Shown here: piece after piece, positions 1 through 7,824 of the stretch
Layout of the letters: every line of letters starts with the position of its first letter
Numbering within the stretch: the stretch's first letter is position 1
Assembly: GCF_001679325.1 (NCBI RefSeq)
Contig: NZ_LZMX01000027.1
DNA from: Haemophilus_D parainfluenzae_AD
GTDB taxonomy: Bacteria > Pseudomonadota > Gammaproteobacteria > Enterobacterales > Pasteurellaceae
DNA: 64,000 nucleotides
Strand: one strand, 5' to 3'
The notes under the pieces: model-generated
What the model saw: only the letters and a program-made list of their open reading frames with translations
What the model was told of the DNA's origin: nothing
The model's database searches: none
Made by a program: the position numbers and the translations under genes

Positions 1-69
1 CTACAAGCCTACAAGCCTAGTATTTCATTTTATTTTGAGCCTTCAAGAAAAATTGGAGGTTTAAAATGA
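1..69 (+). CDS. C-terminal end of an unidentified upstream gene (partial)
   Basis: Frame 1 is open from the window edge to a TGA at 67-69 and gives a 22-residue tail ending in FEPSRKIGGLK. The stop overlaps the start of the next gene as ATGA, the classic sign of translational coupling within an operon. Frame 2 is also open to 62-64, so the choice rests on the overlap and on the more protein-like composition of frame 1. The tail is too short for a family assignment. It is presumably another component of the downstream restriction-modification-like locus. Confidence 0.4.
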   Translation, partial: LQAYKPSISFYFEPSRKIGGLK

Positions 70-2195
70 GTTTTTCTGAATCAAGATTAAAATGGAAGAA
101 TGAGTATTCTAATAAAAATTATTTAGAGAGATCTATTGTTACAGTTGATGGTAATTGGATAGAAAAAATTAATTTAAGAAGGGAAAACAATGAGTTTAAT
201 GAAGAATATTATAAATGGGAATTTATTTATTCTATAATTGATTCTGGGCTATTCTCAAAAGATTATATAGGAACTGAGATTTATTTTCCAAAAGGAAATA
301 TTAACTCAGCTCCGATTAAGATTGACGCTGTAATATTCAATAATAAGAATTGGATTGATGATTATAAACTATATAGAGACAAGAAAGATCAATCAGCATT
401 AGATCGTCTAAGAAAAAATGCAATAGTAATGATTGAGTTTAAAGATGAAGATAACAAGCGGATTGAACAAGTATTTAATTCTCAAATTAAAGCAACAATA
501 AAAGAGTCTGATTCTAATTTTACACTGGGTATATATTATAATTTTGGGAGATTATATCTTTTCAAAAAGGTTGATGGTGTAATTTCAAGATATGATAATG
601 GGAAAAATTTTGAAAAAAGTCAAAGAATATTAGAACAATACCAATTAGAAATAACAGATCCTTACTATTTAATACCATCTTATTCTGAATTAGAAAAGAA
701 AATACTAGGCGTTGATATAAAAGGAGGAAATTTAAAAGTTAATGATTTAGATATAATTGATAGAATATCAGATAAAAACTTATCAGATTCTCTAAATAAA
801 ATCCTTAGACAGCTTACTGAGGACTCTCTTTTTAATGAAGAAGGATATATCCTCCTAATACAGTTGTTATCATTAAAAATTTATGATGAACATCGTTCTG
901 ATAAATATGGACAAGATCTAGATTTCTTTATTTCAGAAAATGAATTGATGGTAAATAGTGATATTTCAACTGAAGAAGTTCAAGCTTTTATTACTAGATT
1001 AAAAAATATTTTTGATTTAGCGAAGAAACAATATATTAATATATTGTCAGAGCATTCTATTGATTGGAAAAACCCTAGAAAGATTAGAGTTTCTCAAGTT
1101 ATTGTTAAAGAATTCCAGAAATATTCATTTACACGTTCAGAAAAAAGTGATTTATATCAACTTGTTTTTTATAATTTTGCGACTAAATTTAAGAAAGCTG
1201 AAAATGCACAATTTTTAACTCCAATTCCTATTATTGATTTTATTGTAAAATTAATAAACCCTAAAAGAGATGAGTCTGTTTGCGATCCTTGTTGTGGTAT
1301 ATCAGACTTTCTATCTGTTAGTTATGTCAATTCAAACTTTAAGTTAAATGATAGTAATTTGTTTGGAATTGATAATGATCATAATATGACTATATTAGCT
1401 CAATTAAATATGCTACTTAATGGAGATGGTAATGCAAACATTTTTTGGGCGTCAGACAAAGGCTCTATAGATCAAAAATTAAGCATTGAAAAAAAATTAG
1501 TAAAATTAAATCCTAAATATCATGAATCTGGGAATTGGGATAATTGGGTAGATCAAACAGAATTAATGAAGTATGACATTATTTTAACTAACCCACCATT
1601 TGGTAAAGGAAGGAGTCTAAATTTATCTTCTGCCGAAGATATAAGAGTTGCTAAATTTTATGAGACTTATGATAGATACATAGAAACTAACCCTAAAGAT
1701 GGTTTAGATTTAGGTGTGGTTTTTTTAGAAAATGCAGTGAGAAGCATAAAAGATGGTGGTAGATTTGGAATAATTATAAGTAATTCTATAGCATCAAACA
1801 AAAACTTTGAATTTGTTAGAGAATGGTTACTTGAGAAAGTAAGATTGGTTGCATTATTTGACCTTCCAAGTAATATTTTTGCAGAAACAGGAGTGAATAC
1901 GACTATTATTATAGGGTATAAACCTAAAAATCAATATTCTCTTAAAAAATTGATAAAATCTGACTATGAAATTTTCACATCAGAAATAGATAATGTCGGA
2001 TATACAAAAAGAACATCAGATAGAAATGTTATATTTGAGAAGAATTATAAGCTAGATTTGGAAACTTTTGAAACTGTAATAGATCCAACAACTGGGGATC
2101 AAGTTTTAAATGAAGATTTCTCAGAAAACATCAAAAAATTTAAAGATTGGTGTCTTTTCCAAGAAGAAGAACTAAAAGAACTATTTTTAGATTAG
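66..2195 (+). CDS. Fused nuclease-like / N6-adenine DNA methyltransferase (restriction-modification subunit)
   Basis: A 709-residue protein expected to methylate, and probably cleave, DNA. The C-terminal two thirds is an HsdM/N6-MTase domain: AQFLTP at about 381-386, the AdoMet motif I DPCCGISDFL at 407-416 (serine where family members usually have glycine) and the catalytic NPPF motif at 509-512. The N-terminal 180 residues look like an HsdR_N-type PD-(D/E)XK fold, with D87 in KIDAVIF, then E124-x-K126 in IEFK and a following Gln-containing helix. Nuclease and methylase in one chain with a separate specificity subunit is the layout of BcgI-type enzymes. The start has GGAGG at 55-59 and overlaps the upstream stop. 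The gene is very AT-rich, with AAA/ATA/TTA codons far beyond the neighbouring core genes, which indicates horizontal transfer. The methylase call is firm; the nuclease domain is an inference from motifs. Confidence 0.82.
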   Translation: MSFSESRLKWKNEYSNKNYLERSIVTVDGNWIEKINLRRENNEFNEEYYKWEFIYSIIDSGLFSKDYIGTEIYFPKGNINSAPIKIDAVIFNNKNWIDDYKLYRDKKDQSALDRLRKNAIVMIEFKDEDNKRIEQVFNSQIKATIKESDSNFTLGIYYNFGRLYLFKKVDGVISRYDNGKNFEKSQRILEQYQLEITDPYYLIPSYSELEKKILGVDIKGGNLKVNDLDIIDRISDKNLSDSLNKILRQLTEDSLFNEEGYILLIQLLSLKIYDEHRSDKYGQDLDFFISENELMVNSDISTEEVQAFITRLKNIFDLAKKQYINILSEHSIDWKNPRKIRVSQVIVKEFQKYSFTRSEKSDLYQLVFYNFATKFKKAENAQFLTPIPIIDFIVKLINPKRDESVCDPCCGISDFLSVSYVNSNFKLNDSNLFGIDNDHNMTILAQLNMLLNGDGNANIFWASDKGSIDQKLSIEKKLVKLNPKYHESGNWDNWVDQTELMKYDIILTNPPFGKGRSLNLSSAEDIRVAKFYETYDRYIETNPKDGLDLGVVFLENAVRSIKDGGRFGIIISNSIASNKNFEFVREWLLEKVRLVALFDLPSNIFAETGVNTTIIIGYKPKNQYSLKKLIKSDYEIFTSEIDNVGYTKRTSDRNVIFEKNYKLDLETFETVIDPTTGDQVLNEDFSENIKKFKDWCLFQEEELKELFLD

Positions 2196-2206
2196 TGGGG
2201 AAATTC

Positions 2207-3670
2207 ATGATTAACATAATAAAACCAGAAAAAATTAATATTTCAAAAATAGTTTCCAATAATAACTCACTATCTCCATCAAACTATAGAGATATTAATA
2301 TTAAAAATAATAAGAAATTAAAAATCAGATCATTTTTAAAGGATTTACCATTTCTGCGTGGATATGAAACAGGTAGTTCCGCATATGTAGAGAATTCTAA
2401 GTTAGCTTTTATAAGAACTAGCAATATAAATAGAATATCATCTATAGTTAACAATGATTCGTGTATATTCTTAAAACCGATGGTGAAAGATGAGAATAGA
2501 ATAATAGCACATGAAGATATTTTAGTCGTTACAGATGCGAATATCTCAGATTCTGCAATTTTTATTAAACTAACAGACAATAATATTGACTATACTTTTT
2601 CTTCTGGTGTAGTAAAGTTAAATATAAAAGATAATATTGATAAATATTATCTTTTGACCCTACTAAGAGATAATTATTTCAAGGAACAACTTTTAGCAGT
2701 AACTCCTAAAGGTGCGACTTTAAAACATTCTGGTGATAAGTTTTTAGAATGTTTTTTGCCTCATAATGATAATGAATGGGTTATTAAAAAACTATCTAAT
2801 GTCATGAAAAATATATGCCATATGGAATATCTATGTAGAAATAAATTATTAGAGATATTTTCTATTTATGATAATGAGCTTAATTCATTCGATTCTACTG
2901 AACATAAAAACCTAATTAGTAAAATTTTAAAAAACAAAAGGATTGATGCTGGATTCTATTCTTCTTCAGTTAATGATTTTTTCTATAAAGTAGAAGCTAT
3001 TGGTAGTAATACTCTAAAGGACTTAGGTTTTATCATAAAAAGAGGTCCAAATCTAGCTAAAAGAGATTTAGGTAGATCAATTCAAACAAATATTCCTAAT
3101 AAGAAATATTATAGGCTAATATATCCAAGTGATATATCTGATTCTGGTCGCATTGTAAAAGAAACCTATTTAGGTACTTCAAATAAAATATGGCAGTTAT
3201 CTCAAGGAGATATTTTATTTTCAGGGGAAGGAAATGTAGGTAAAACATTTGTTATTTGTGATAATCTTAATTTTACAACAAATTTCCATGGGATAATCAT
3301 TCAACCAATTAAAAACGAAAAAGAACTGAATTTAGACCGTAGTATATTTGTGGCTACTTTTCTATATTATATGAAGCATATAGGAATTATGGATAAATTG
3401 TCAGTTGGTGGGCAAGGTGGTAGTTTTGCTATTCAATATTGGGATATATTAAGATTTCCTAACATCAGTATAGACTCTTTTAAGTTGATAGCTAAATTGT
3501 ATAATAATGCAAAAGATGTTGATTTATTCTCATTTAATTTTGAAGATATTAAGACACTTGGAATATATCAGTTGAATAATTTAATTATAAAAGGAAATAA
3601 TATAATTGAAGAAATATTAAGTGATATAAAGAATGATTCATTAAAACCTGAGCATTTATATATATTATGA
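2207..3670 (+). CDS. Type I-like DNA specificity subunit (HsdS/BcgB-like)
   Basis: A 487-residue protein expected to choose the DNA target of the preceding methylase-nuclease. It has two target-recognition-like halves: one up to about residue 200, with the pattern LAFIRTSNINR, and a second from about 260 to 430, with the typical QGDILFSGEGNVGKT turn and a late GGQGG loop. A helical connector joins them near residues 205-235. The open frame reaches back to 2147 inside the methylase gene, but the ATG at 2207 has GGGG at 2197-2200 and follows the methylase stop by 11 nt, so it is preferred. The AT-rich composition matches the upstream gene, so the pair was acquired together. At 487 residues it is longer than many HsdS proteins. 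Confidence 0.75.
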   Translation: MINIIKPEKINISKIVSNNNSLSPSNYRDINIKNNKKLKIRSFLKDLPFLRGYETGSSAYVENSKLAFIRTSNINRISSIVNNDSCIFLKPMVKDENRIIAHEDILVVTDANISDSAIFIKLTDNNIDYTFSSGVVKLNIKDNIDKYYLLTLLRDNYFKEQLLAVTPKGATLKHSGDKFLECFLPHNDNEWVIKKLSNVMKNICHMEYLCRNKLLEIFSIYDNELNSFDSTEHKNLISKILKNKRIDAGFYSSSVNDFFYKVEAIGSNTLKDLGFIIKRGPNLAKRDLGRSIQTNIPNKKYYRLIYPSDISDSGRIVKETYLGTSNKIWQLSQGDILFSGEGNVGKTFVICDNLNFTTNFHGIIIQPIKNEKELNLDRSIFVATFLYYMKHIGIMDKLSVGGQGGSFAIQYWDILRFPNISIDSFKLIAKLYNNAKDVDLFSFNFEDIKTLGIYQLNNLIIKGNNIIEEILSDIKNDSLKPEHLYIL

Positions 3671-3861
3671 AATTGCTTGAATATACTTATATTGTGAATT
3701 ATTTTATTTCCTATTATTCGATATTTATTATCAGGTTAAATAAATAACTTAGCCAGAACCTAACTATTTGGGCTAACAGGAATTTGTACATACCTTTCAG
3801 TTTATCGAATTTCCATCGAAATTTCCTTGTGGTTTACATAAGTATTCAAAACTCAAATGCT

Positions 3862-4064
3862 TTAAGCCAACTCTAATTTTCGAGTCGGTACTCTTTCGTT
3901 TTTAGCGTTTGGCAAATACCTTGTAACACAAGGAAATTTAGATAGCTCAACATCATCTACTTTAAAGCAAATCTGAAACGCTCAGCCTTAAACAATTTCA
4001 CTTCATTACATAAATTGTAAACACCATTTTCATATCTCACATCAATATGATTTTTTGATTTTCA
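3862..4064 (-). pseudogene. Frameshifted remnant of an unidentified gene
   Basis: On the minus strand one frame reads HIDVRYENGVYNLCNEV... until a TAG at 3957-3959. A second frame, open from 3981 down to a TAA at 3862-3864, continues with ...FKVDDVELSKFPCVTRYLPN and ends KLELA. Both segments have ordinary protein composition and adjoin each other, which suggests a single gene broken by a one-base indel near 3960-3985. Further upstream (4065-4206) another minus-strand fragment begins MKKSKRENLL and soon stops. I do not recognise the family. Chance short frames remain possible. Confidence 0.4.
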
Positions 4065-4176
4065 TAAAGTAGAATTAATCAACATTTTTGTTGTTATAGT
4101 AATGGCGATAAGATCTTTAAAGGATATATTCTTCTTGCTAGCTAAGTAAATTTTGATCTAGAATATTCCCTGTCTT

Positions 4177-4204
4177 AAGCAAATTTTCTCGTTTGCTTTT
4201 TTTC
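4177..4204 (+). terminator. Possible intrinsic terminator upstream of the transposase
   Basis: AAGCAAA at 4177-4183 pairs with TTTGCTT at 4192-4198 around an 8-nt loop and runs into seven T residues. The stem is short and AT-rich. It could shield the transposase from read-through out of the restriction-like operon. Confidence 0.4.
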
Positions 4205-4287
4205 ATATTTAATTCGTTCAACCAATTTAGCAAGAGAAACATGACTTATTGGCTACAAAACAATAAGTTGAAAGTTGATTATGCACG

Positions 4288-5391
4288 TTGAACGAAAAAA
4301 TGAAAAACAACAAGAAAACATCACCACTTTTACTTTCTGCACTTCGCAACCTCTCTGCGTTCGCTATTTACGATTTATCTGATACAGAAATACTCATTCT
4401 TCTAAAAAATGCTCGTTGGGGAAATTCTCATTGTTTTCATACAGTTCAATGTCCTCGTTGTCAGATTGAGCATAAAGCCTATTTTATTTCTTCTCGTAAG
4501 CAATGGCAGTGCAAACATTGCCAACATCGTTTTTCTGTAAAAAGTGGTACGATTTTTCAGCACACTAAACTTTCCCTAAAAAAGCTACTGTTATCGGTTT
4601 ATTATTTCACTATCAATAGTAAAGGGATTTCTGCGCTTAACTTATCTCGTCATATTGGCGTGCAATATAAAACGTCATGGGCATTACTACATAAATTTCG
4701 TGAAGCAGTTGAAAAAATGCAAGATTACACACCACTCACGGGCATTATTCATATTGATGGTTGTTATGTGAATAACTACCTTCGCCCCAAAAATTTTAAA
4801 CATAAGCGAATTGATAGACGTAAGAGATGTCACCAACGTAAAGATAAATCCTGCGTTATGGTTTTCCGTCAACAAGCTGCAAATCAGGAAATAATAAAAG
4901 GAACCGACCGCACACTCGTTGCATTAGTTAAAGAGGAAAATGCTGATGATATGCTTGCTTTAACACATCGCTTAGTCGCACCAAAATCTACAATTTGCGC
5001 TGATGAAAATCCTGCTTATGATGGCTTGGCATTTCACTATGACTTATGTCGCGTAAATCATTCGCAAGAATATTGCTCGATTGACGGCACCACCAATAAC
5101 CTAGCAGAATCCTTCTTTGCAAGATTTAGAAGAATGATTATGGGTGTGTATCATAAGATGGGAAATAATTACATGATGCACTATGCGAATGAAACCGCAT
5201 GGCGTGAGGATTTTCGTTACCAGTCAGATAAAGACAAATTCGACAACGTACTAAAACGCTGTTTGAAAGCCAGACCTTCACGAGATTTAACTGGCTACTG
5301 GCAGGGAAATAAGAAGCCTACGGCAAAATTTGGATTGGAAAGTTTATGTTTGGAAGCCTCAAACGATAACCAATATTTAGCCGTAGCCTAA
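4288..5391 (+). CDS. IS1595-family (ISXO2-like) transposase
   Basis: DDE transposase of about 363-367 residues. A zinc ribbon formed by CPRCQ and CKHC cysteine pairs (about residues 55-80) precedes an ISXO2-like catalytic domain with IIHIDGCYV, ICADENPAYDG and TTNNLAESFFARFRR blocks supplying the acidic residues. The frame opens with a TTG at 4288; an ATG at 4300 is an equally likely start, and neither has a strong ribosome-binding site. The gene looks intact. Base composition is close to the core genome and unlike the AT-rich genes to its left, so it probably arrived separately. I found no convincing terminal inverted repeats within a few hundred bases on either side, so whether the element is still mobile is unknown. 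Confidence 0.85.
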   Translation: MNEKMKNNKKTSPLLLSALRNLSAFAIYDLSDTEILILLKNARWGNSHCFHTVQCPRCQIEHKAYFISSRKQWQCKHCQHRFSVKSGTIFQHTKLSLKKLLLSVYYFTINSKGISALNLSRHIGVQYKTSWALLHKFREAVEKMQDYTPLTGIIHIDGCYVNNYLRPKNFKHKRIDRRKRCHQRKDKSCVMVFRQQAANQEIIKGTDRTLVALVKEENADDMLALTHRLVAPKSTICADENPAYDGLAFHYDLCRVNHSQEYCSIDGTTNNLAESFFARFRRMIMGVYHKMGNNYMMHYANETAWREDFRYQSDKDKFDNVLKRCLKARPSRDLTGYWQGNKKPTAKFGLESLCLEASNDNQYLAVA

Positions 5392-5419
5392 ATAATTTAA
5401 AACAATATAAGGAACAATG

Positions 5420-5902
5420 ATGGAAACCATGACACACACGCCACTTAACGTGGATTTAAAAAAGATGGACTATGAAACATTCAAAACTTTTATGCGTGAA
5501 CTGGCTCAGATGTATTCAAACGTAAAAGATGATGCCTATCTGTTGTTCTATCACAATTTGCGAGACCTTGCGAAAGAAGTCAGTACTTTACCCCGTAATC
5601 CATTGATATTTTACGGAGCTTATGAAATCGCCAATAATCAGGTGGTCGTGGCGATATTTGAAATGCAATTTACCGATGAAGTGTTTGAAACCGAAGATGG
5701 GAAACCTTATCAGATGCTTTCTATTATTAGCAGTTTTGCAGAAGATAAAGTCTATTTACGTTGCCCAACAAAAGTCAGAGAACATCTTACTCAACCAGAA
5801 TATGTTGTGCTTTGTGAACAAGTTTACCCTGCAATGATGGAACAAATGCTGCTAGAGGAGCAACGAGAAAGACTGTTTAGAAGAAAACGGAAAAGTGAGT
5901 AA
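5420..5902 (+). CDS. Hypothetical protein following the transposase
   Basis: A soluble protein of about 160 residues that I do not recognise. It lies about 25 bp behind the transposase on the same strand, so co-transcription is likely. AAGGA at 5409-5413 is better spaced for the ATG at 5420 than for the one at 5417. The middle has alternating hydrophobic strands (PLIFYGAYEI, VVVAIFEMQF), and the C-terminus is charged and helical, ending in RRKRKSE. No membrane segment or signal peptide is visible. It may be a passenger or accessory gene of the insertion sequence, or a host gene beside it. A strong terminator follows at once. Confidence 0.65.
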   Translation: METMTHTPLNVDLKKMDYETFKTFMRELAQMYSNVKDDAYLLFYHNLRDLAKEVSTLPRNPLIFYGAYEIANNQVVVAIFEMQFTDEVFETEDGKPYQMLSIISSFAEDKVYLRCPTKVREHLTQPEYVVLCEQVYPAMMEQMLLEEQRERLFRRKRKSE

Positions 5903-5946
5903 CGTAAAAATAAGTAGAATTCTGTAAAATACATTTATAAAAAATA

Positions 5947-5975
5947 ATGCCCTTATCGAAATAAGGGCATTTTTG
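5947..5975 (+). terminator. Intrinsic terminator after the transposase unit
   Basis: The 10-bp perfect stem ATGCCCTTAT / ATAAGGGCAT (5947-5956 and 5961-5970), with a CGAA tetraloop, is followed by a T run. It separates the transposase block from the tat operon. Confidence 0.85.
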
Positions 5976-6055
5976 TATGGTTTTGTTTAAATTTTGGTCT
6001 TTGTGCAACTGCTACATAATACCGTATTTTTTGACCGCACTTTTAAAATTACCTC

Positions 6056-6084
6056 TTGAGACAAATGCATAAAAAGAGTATATT
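6056..6084 (+). promoter_or_regulatory. Sigma-70-type promoter of the tat operon
   Basis: TTGAGA at 6056-6061 and TATATT at 6079-6084 are spaced by 17 bp, about 40 bp before the tatA start. An uptake signal sequence lies just upstream, near 6033-6041. Confidence 0.6.
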
Positions 6085-6124
6085 CAAGCCCAAATTTTCA
6101 ATTTAATTCTAACGGAGTTTTTCT

Positions 6125-6355
6125 ATGTTTGGTTTATCCCCGGCACAAATGATTATTTTATTAGTCGTGATTTTATTAGTATTTGGTACCAAAAAATTAC
6201 GCAATGCGGGCTCTGATCTTGGCGCAGCAGTAAAAGGCTTTAAAAAAGCGATGTCTGATGATGAGCCGAAAAAAGATGCGGAATTTACTCAAATTAAAGA
6301 CGGTACAAACACCGCTGAAAAAACTGAAACTGTAAAAGATAAAGAACAGGCATAA
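6125..6355 (+). CDS. tatA: Twin-arginine translocase subunit TatA
   Basis: The 76-residue pore-forming subunit of the Tat system, which exports folded proteins across the inner membrane. A single N-terminal membrane helix (about residues 6-21) ends in the FGTKKL hinge and is followed by an amphipathic helix (GSDLGAAVKGFKKAM) and a charged, disordered tail. The start has GGAG a few bases upstream. It heads a compact tatABC operon, with tatB beginning 2 nt after its stop. Confidence 0.95.
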   Translation: MFGLSPAQMIILLVVILLVFGTKKLRNAGSDLGAAVKGFKKAMSDDEPKKDAEFTQIKDGTNTAEKTETVKDKEQA

Positions 6356-6357
6356 CC

Positions 6358-6963
6358 GTGTTTGATATTGGTTTTTCCGAACTTGTTTTATTGATGCTTG
6401 TGGGCTTAGTGGTACTAGGCCCTAAGCGTTTACCTGTGGCTATTCGCACGGTAATGGGCTGGGTGAAAACGATCCGAGGGTTGGCAGCTAATGTTCAAAA
6501 TGAATTAAAACAAGAGCTTAAATTGCAAGAGTTGCAAGATAGTATTAAGAAAGCGGAACAACTTAATCTTAAACAGCTTTCCCCTGACTTAAGTAAAACC
6601 GTTGAAGAGCTGAAAGAGCAAGCTCAAAAAATGCGTGCAGAGCTAGAAGAAAAAGCGGCTGCAGCAGGTACAACGGTGGAAGATCAAATTAAAGAAATTA
6701 AAAGTTCGGCTGAAAATCCGGCTGATTCAGCGGAAAAACTTGAGGTAACCCCACAAGAAACAGCAGAGAAACCGGTTGAAACAGCATCCACAGAACATGC
6801 AGAGAATGAAACCATCGAAGTTTTGGAATCTGCAAAAACAGAAGTGGATTTGACCGCACTTGAACCTCATGAACAAGCTGAATTAACTGAGCGTTTATCC
6901 GATTACTATTCGCCGGATGATGTGGAGCTAAAGCCAGCATCCAAATCTGAAGCGAAGTCCTAG
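6358..6963 (+). CDS. tatB: Twin-arginine translocase subunit TatB
   Basis: A 201-residue membrane protein that pairs with TatC in the receptor complex for twin-arginine signal peptides. The N-terminus (FDIGFSELVLLMLVGLVVLGPKRLP) carries the single membrane helix and the LGPKRLP hinge typical of TatB; a long amphipathic helix and an acidic low-complexity tail rich in Ala, Glu and Lys follow. The start codon is GTG at 6358, directly after the tatA stop. The tail encodes an uptake signal sequence as TALEP. Confidence 0.93.
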   Translation: MFDIGFSELVLLMLVGLVVLGPKRLPVAIRTVMGWVKTIRGLAANVQNELKQELKLQELQDSIKKAEQLNLKQLSPDLSKTVEELKEQAQKMRAELEEKAAAAGTTVEDQIKEIKSSAENPADSAEKLEVTPQETAEKPVETASTEHAENETIEVLESAKTEVDLTALEPHEQAELTERLSDYYSPDDVELKPASKSEAKS

Positions 6964-6972
6964 AGAATAATT

Positions 6973-7767
6973 ATGAGCAATACGACGGACGATTCCCAAC
7001 CGTTAATTACCCATCTTGTTGAACTCAGAAACCGCTTATTACGTTGTGTAATTTGTATTTTAGTGGTTTTTGTGGCGTTGGTTTATTTTTCTAATGATAT
7101 TTATCATTTTGTCGCAGCACCTTTAACGGCAGTGATGCCAAAAGGTGCAACGATGATTGCAACCAATATCCAAACGCCTTTCTTTACACCAATTAAATTA
7201 ACCGCGATTGTTTCGGTGTTTATTTCTGTCCCTTATTTGCTTTATCAAATTTGGGCATTTGTTGCACCGGCACTGTATCAACATGAAAAACGTTTAATTT
7301 ATCCGTTATTATTTTCCAGTACCATTTTATTCTATTGCGGTGTGGCGTTTGCTTATTATATTGTTTTCCCTTTCGTGTTTAGTTTCTTTACCCAAACTGC
7401 ACCAGAAGGGGTAGCAATCGCAACAGATATCAGCAGTTACCTTGATTTTGCACTAGCATTATTCTTGGCTTTTGGTGTGTGCTTTGAAGTCCCCGTTGCC
7501 ATTATTTTGCTTTGCTGGACAGGTGTCACAACCACGAAAGCATTGGCAGCAAAACGCCCTTATATTATTGTGGGCGCGTTCTTTGTTGGCATGATCTTAA
7601 CGCCACCAGACGTGTTCTCTCAAACTTTACTAGCTGTACCAATGTGTCTTCTCTTTGAATTAGGCTTGTTAGTTGCACGTTTCTATCAACCGAAAGAGGA
7701 TGAAGAAGAGGCAGTTGATGAGGAAAGTGCGGTAAAAAATCAGGGTGATTTGAATCACAAAGATTAA
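6973..7767 (+). CDS. tatC: Twin-arginine translocase subunit TatC
   Basis: A 264-residue polytopic inner-membrane protein, the main binding site for Tat signal peptides. The N-terminus has the conserved HLVELRNRLLRC motif, then six predicted membrane helices, with the conserved PFFTPIKLT stretch in the first periplasmic region and a PYIIVGAFFVGMILTPPD block near residues 195-215. The C-terminus is acidic and cytoplasmic. It is the third gene of tatABC, 9 nt after tatB, and ends just before a terminator. Confidence 0.95.
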   Translation: MSNTTDDSQPLITHLVELRNRLLRCVICILVVFVALVYFSNDIYHFVAAPLTAVMPKGATMIATNIQTPFFTPIKLTAIVSVFISVPYLLYQIWAFVAPALYQHEKRLIYPLLFSSTILFYCGVAFAYYIVFPFVFSFFTQTAPEGVAIATDISSYLDFALALFLAFGVCFEVPVAIILLCWTGVTTTKALAAKRPYIIVGAFFVGMILTPPDVFSQTLLAVPMCLLFELGLLVARFYQPKEDEEEAVDEESAVKNQGDLNHKD

Positions 7768-7773
7768 GAAAAT

Positions 7774-7797
7774 GGGCGTAGATGGATACGCCCTTTT
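7774..7797 (+). terminator. Hairpin after tatC
   Basis: GGGCGTA (7774-7780) pairs with TACGCCC (7787-7793), followed by four T residues. It is a modest intrinsic terminator between tatC and hemB, and partial read-through into hemB is likely. Confidence 0.6.
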
Positions 7798-7824
7798 AAC
7801 ATCATAAAAACAGGAAATATTATT

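Larger units (their letters stand above)
3671..4287. other. 617-bp spacer between the restriction-like locus and the transposase
   Basis: No intact gene is seen. The minus strand carries short protein-like segments in shifting frames (listed separately as a pseudogene). A short hairpin with a T run lies at 4177-4204. The inverted repeat ACTTATTG / CAATAAGT (4244-4251 and 4261-4268) sits just before the transposase start. AT content falls from left to right, so the edge of the foreign block probably lies here. I could not find terminal inverted repeats or a target-site duplication for the transposase. Confidence 0.55.

Noticed and set aside
2284..2580. A 98-codon minus-strand frame inside the specificity-subunit gene
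   Set aside because: Low-complexity Leu/Ile/Ser shadow in very AT-rich DNA with no supporting features.
4244..4268. ACTTATTG / CAATAAGT inverted repeat as the left end of the insertion sequence
   Set aside because: No matching copy was found to the right of the transposase or its companion gene, so it is more likely a local hairpin.
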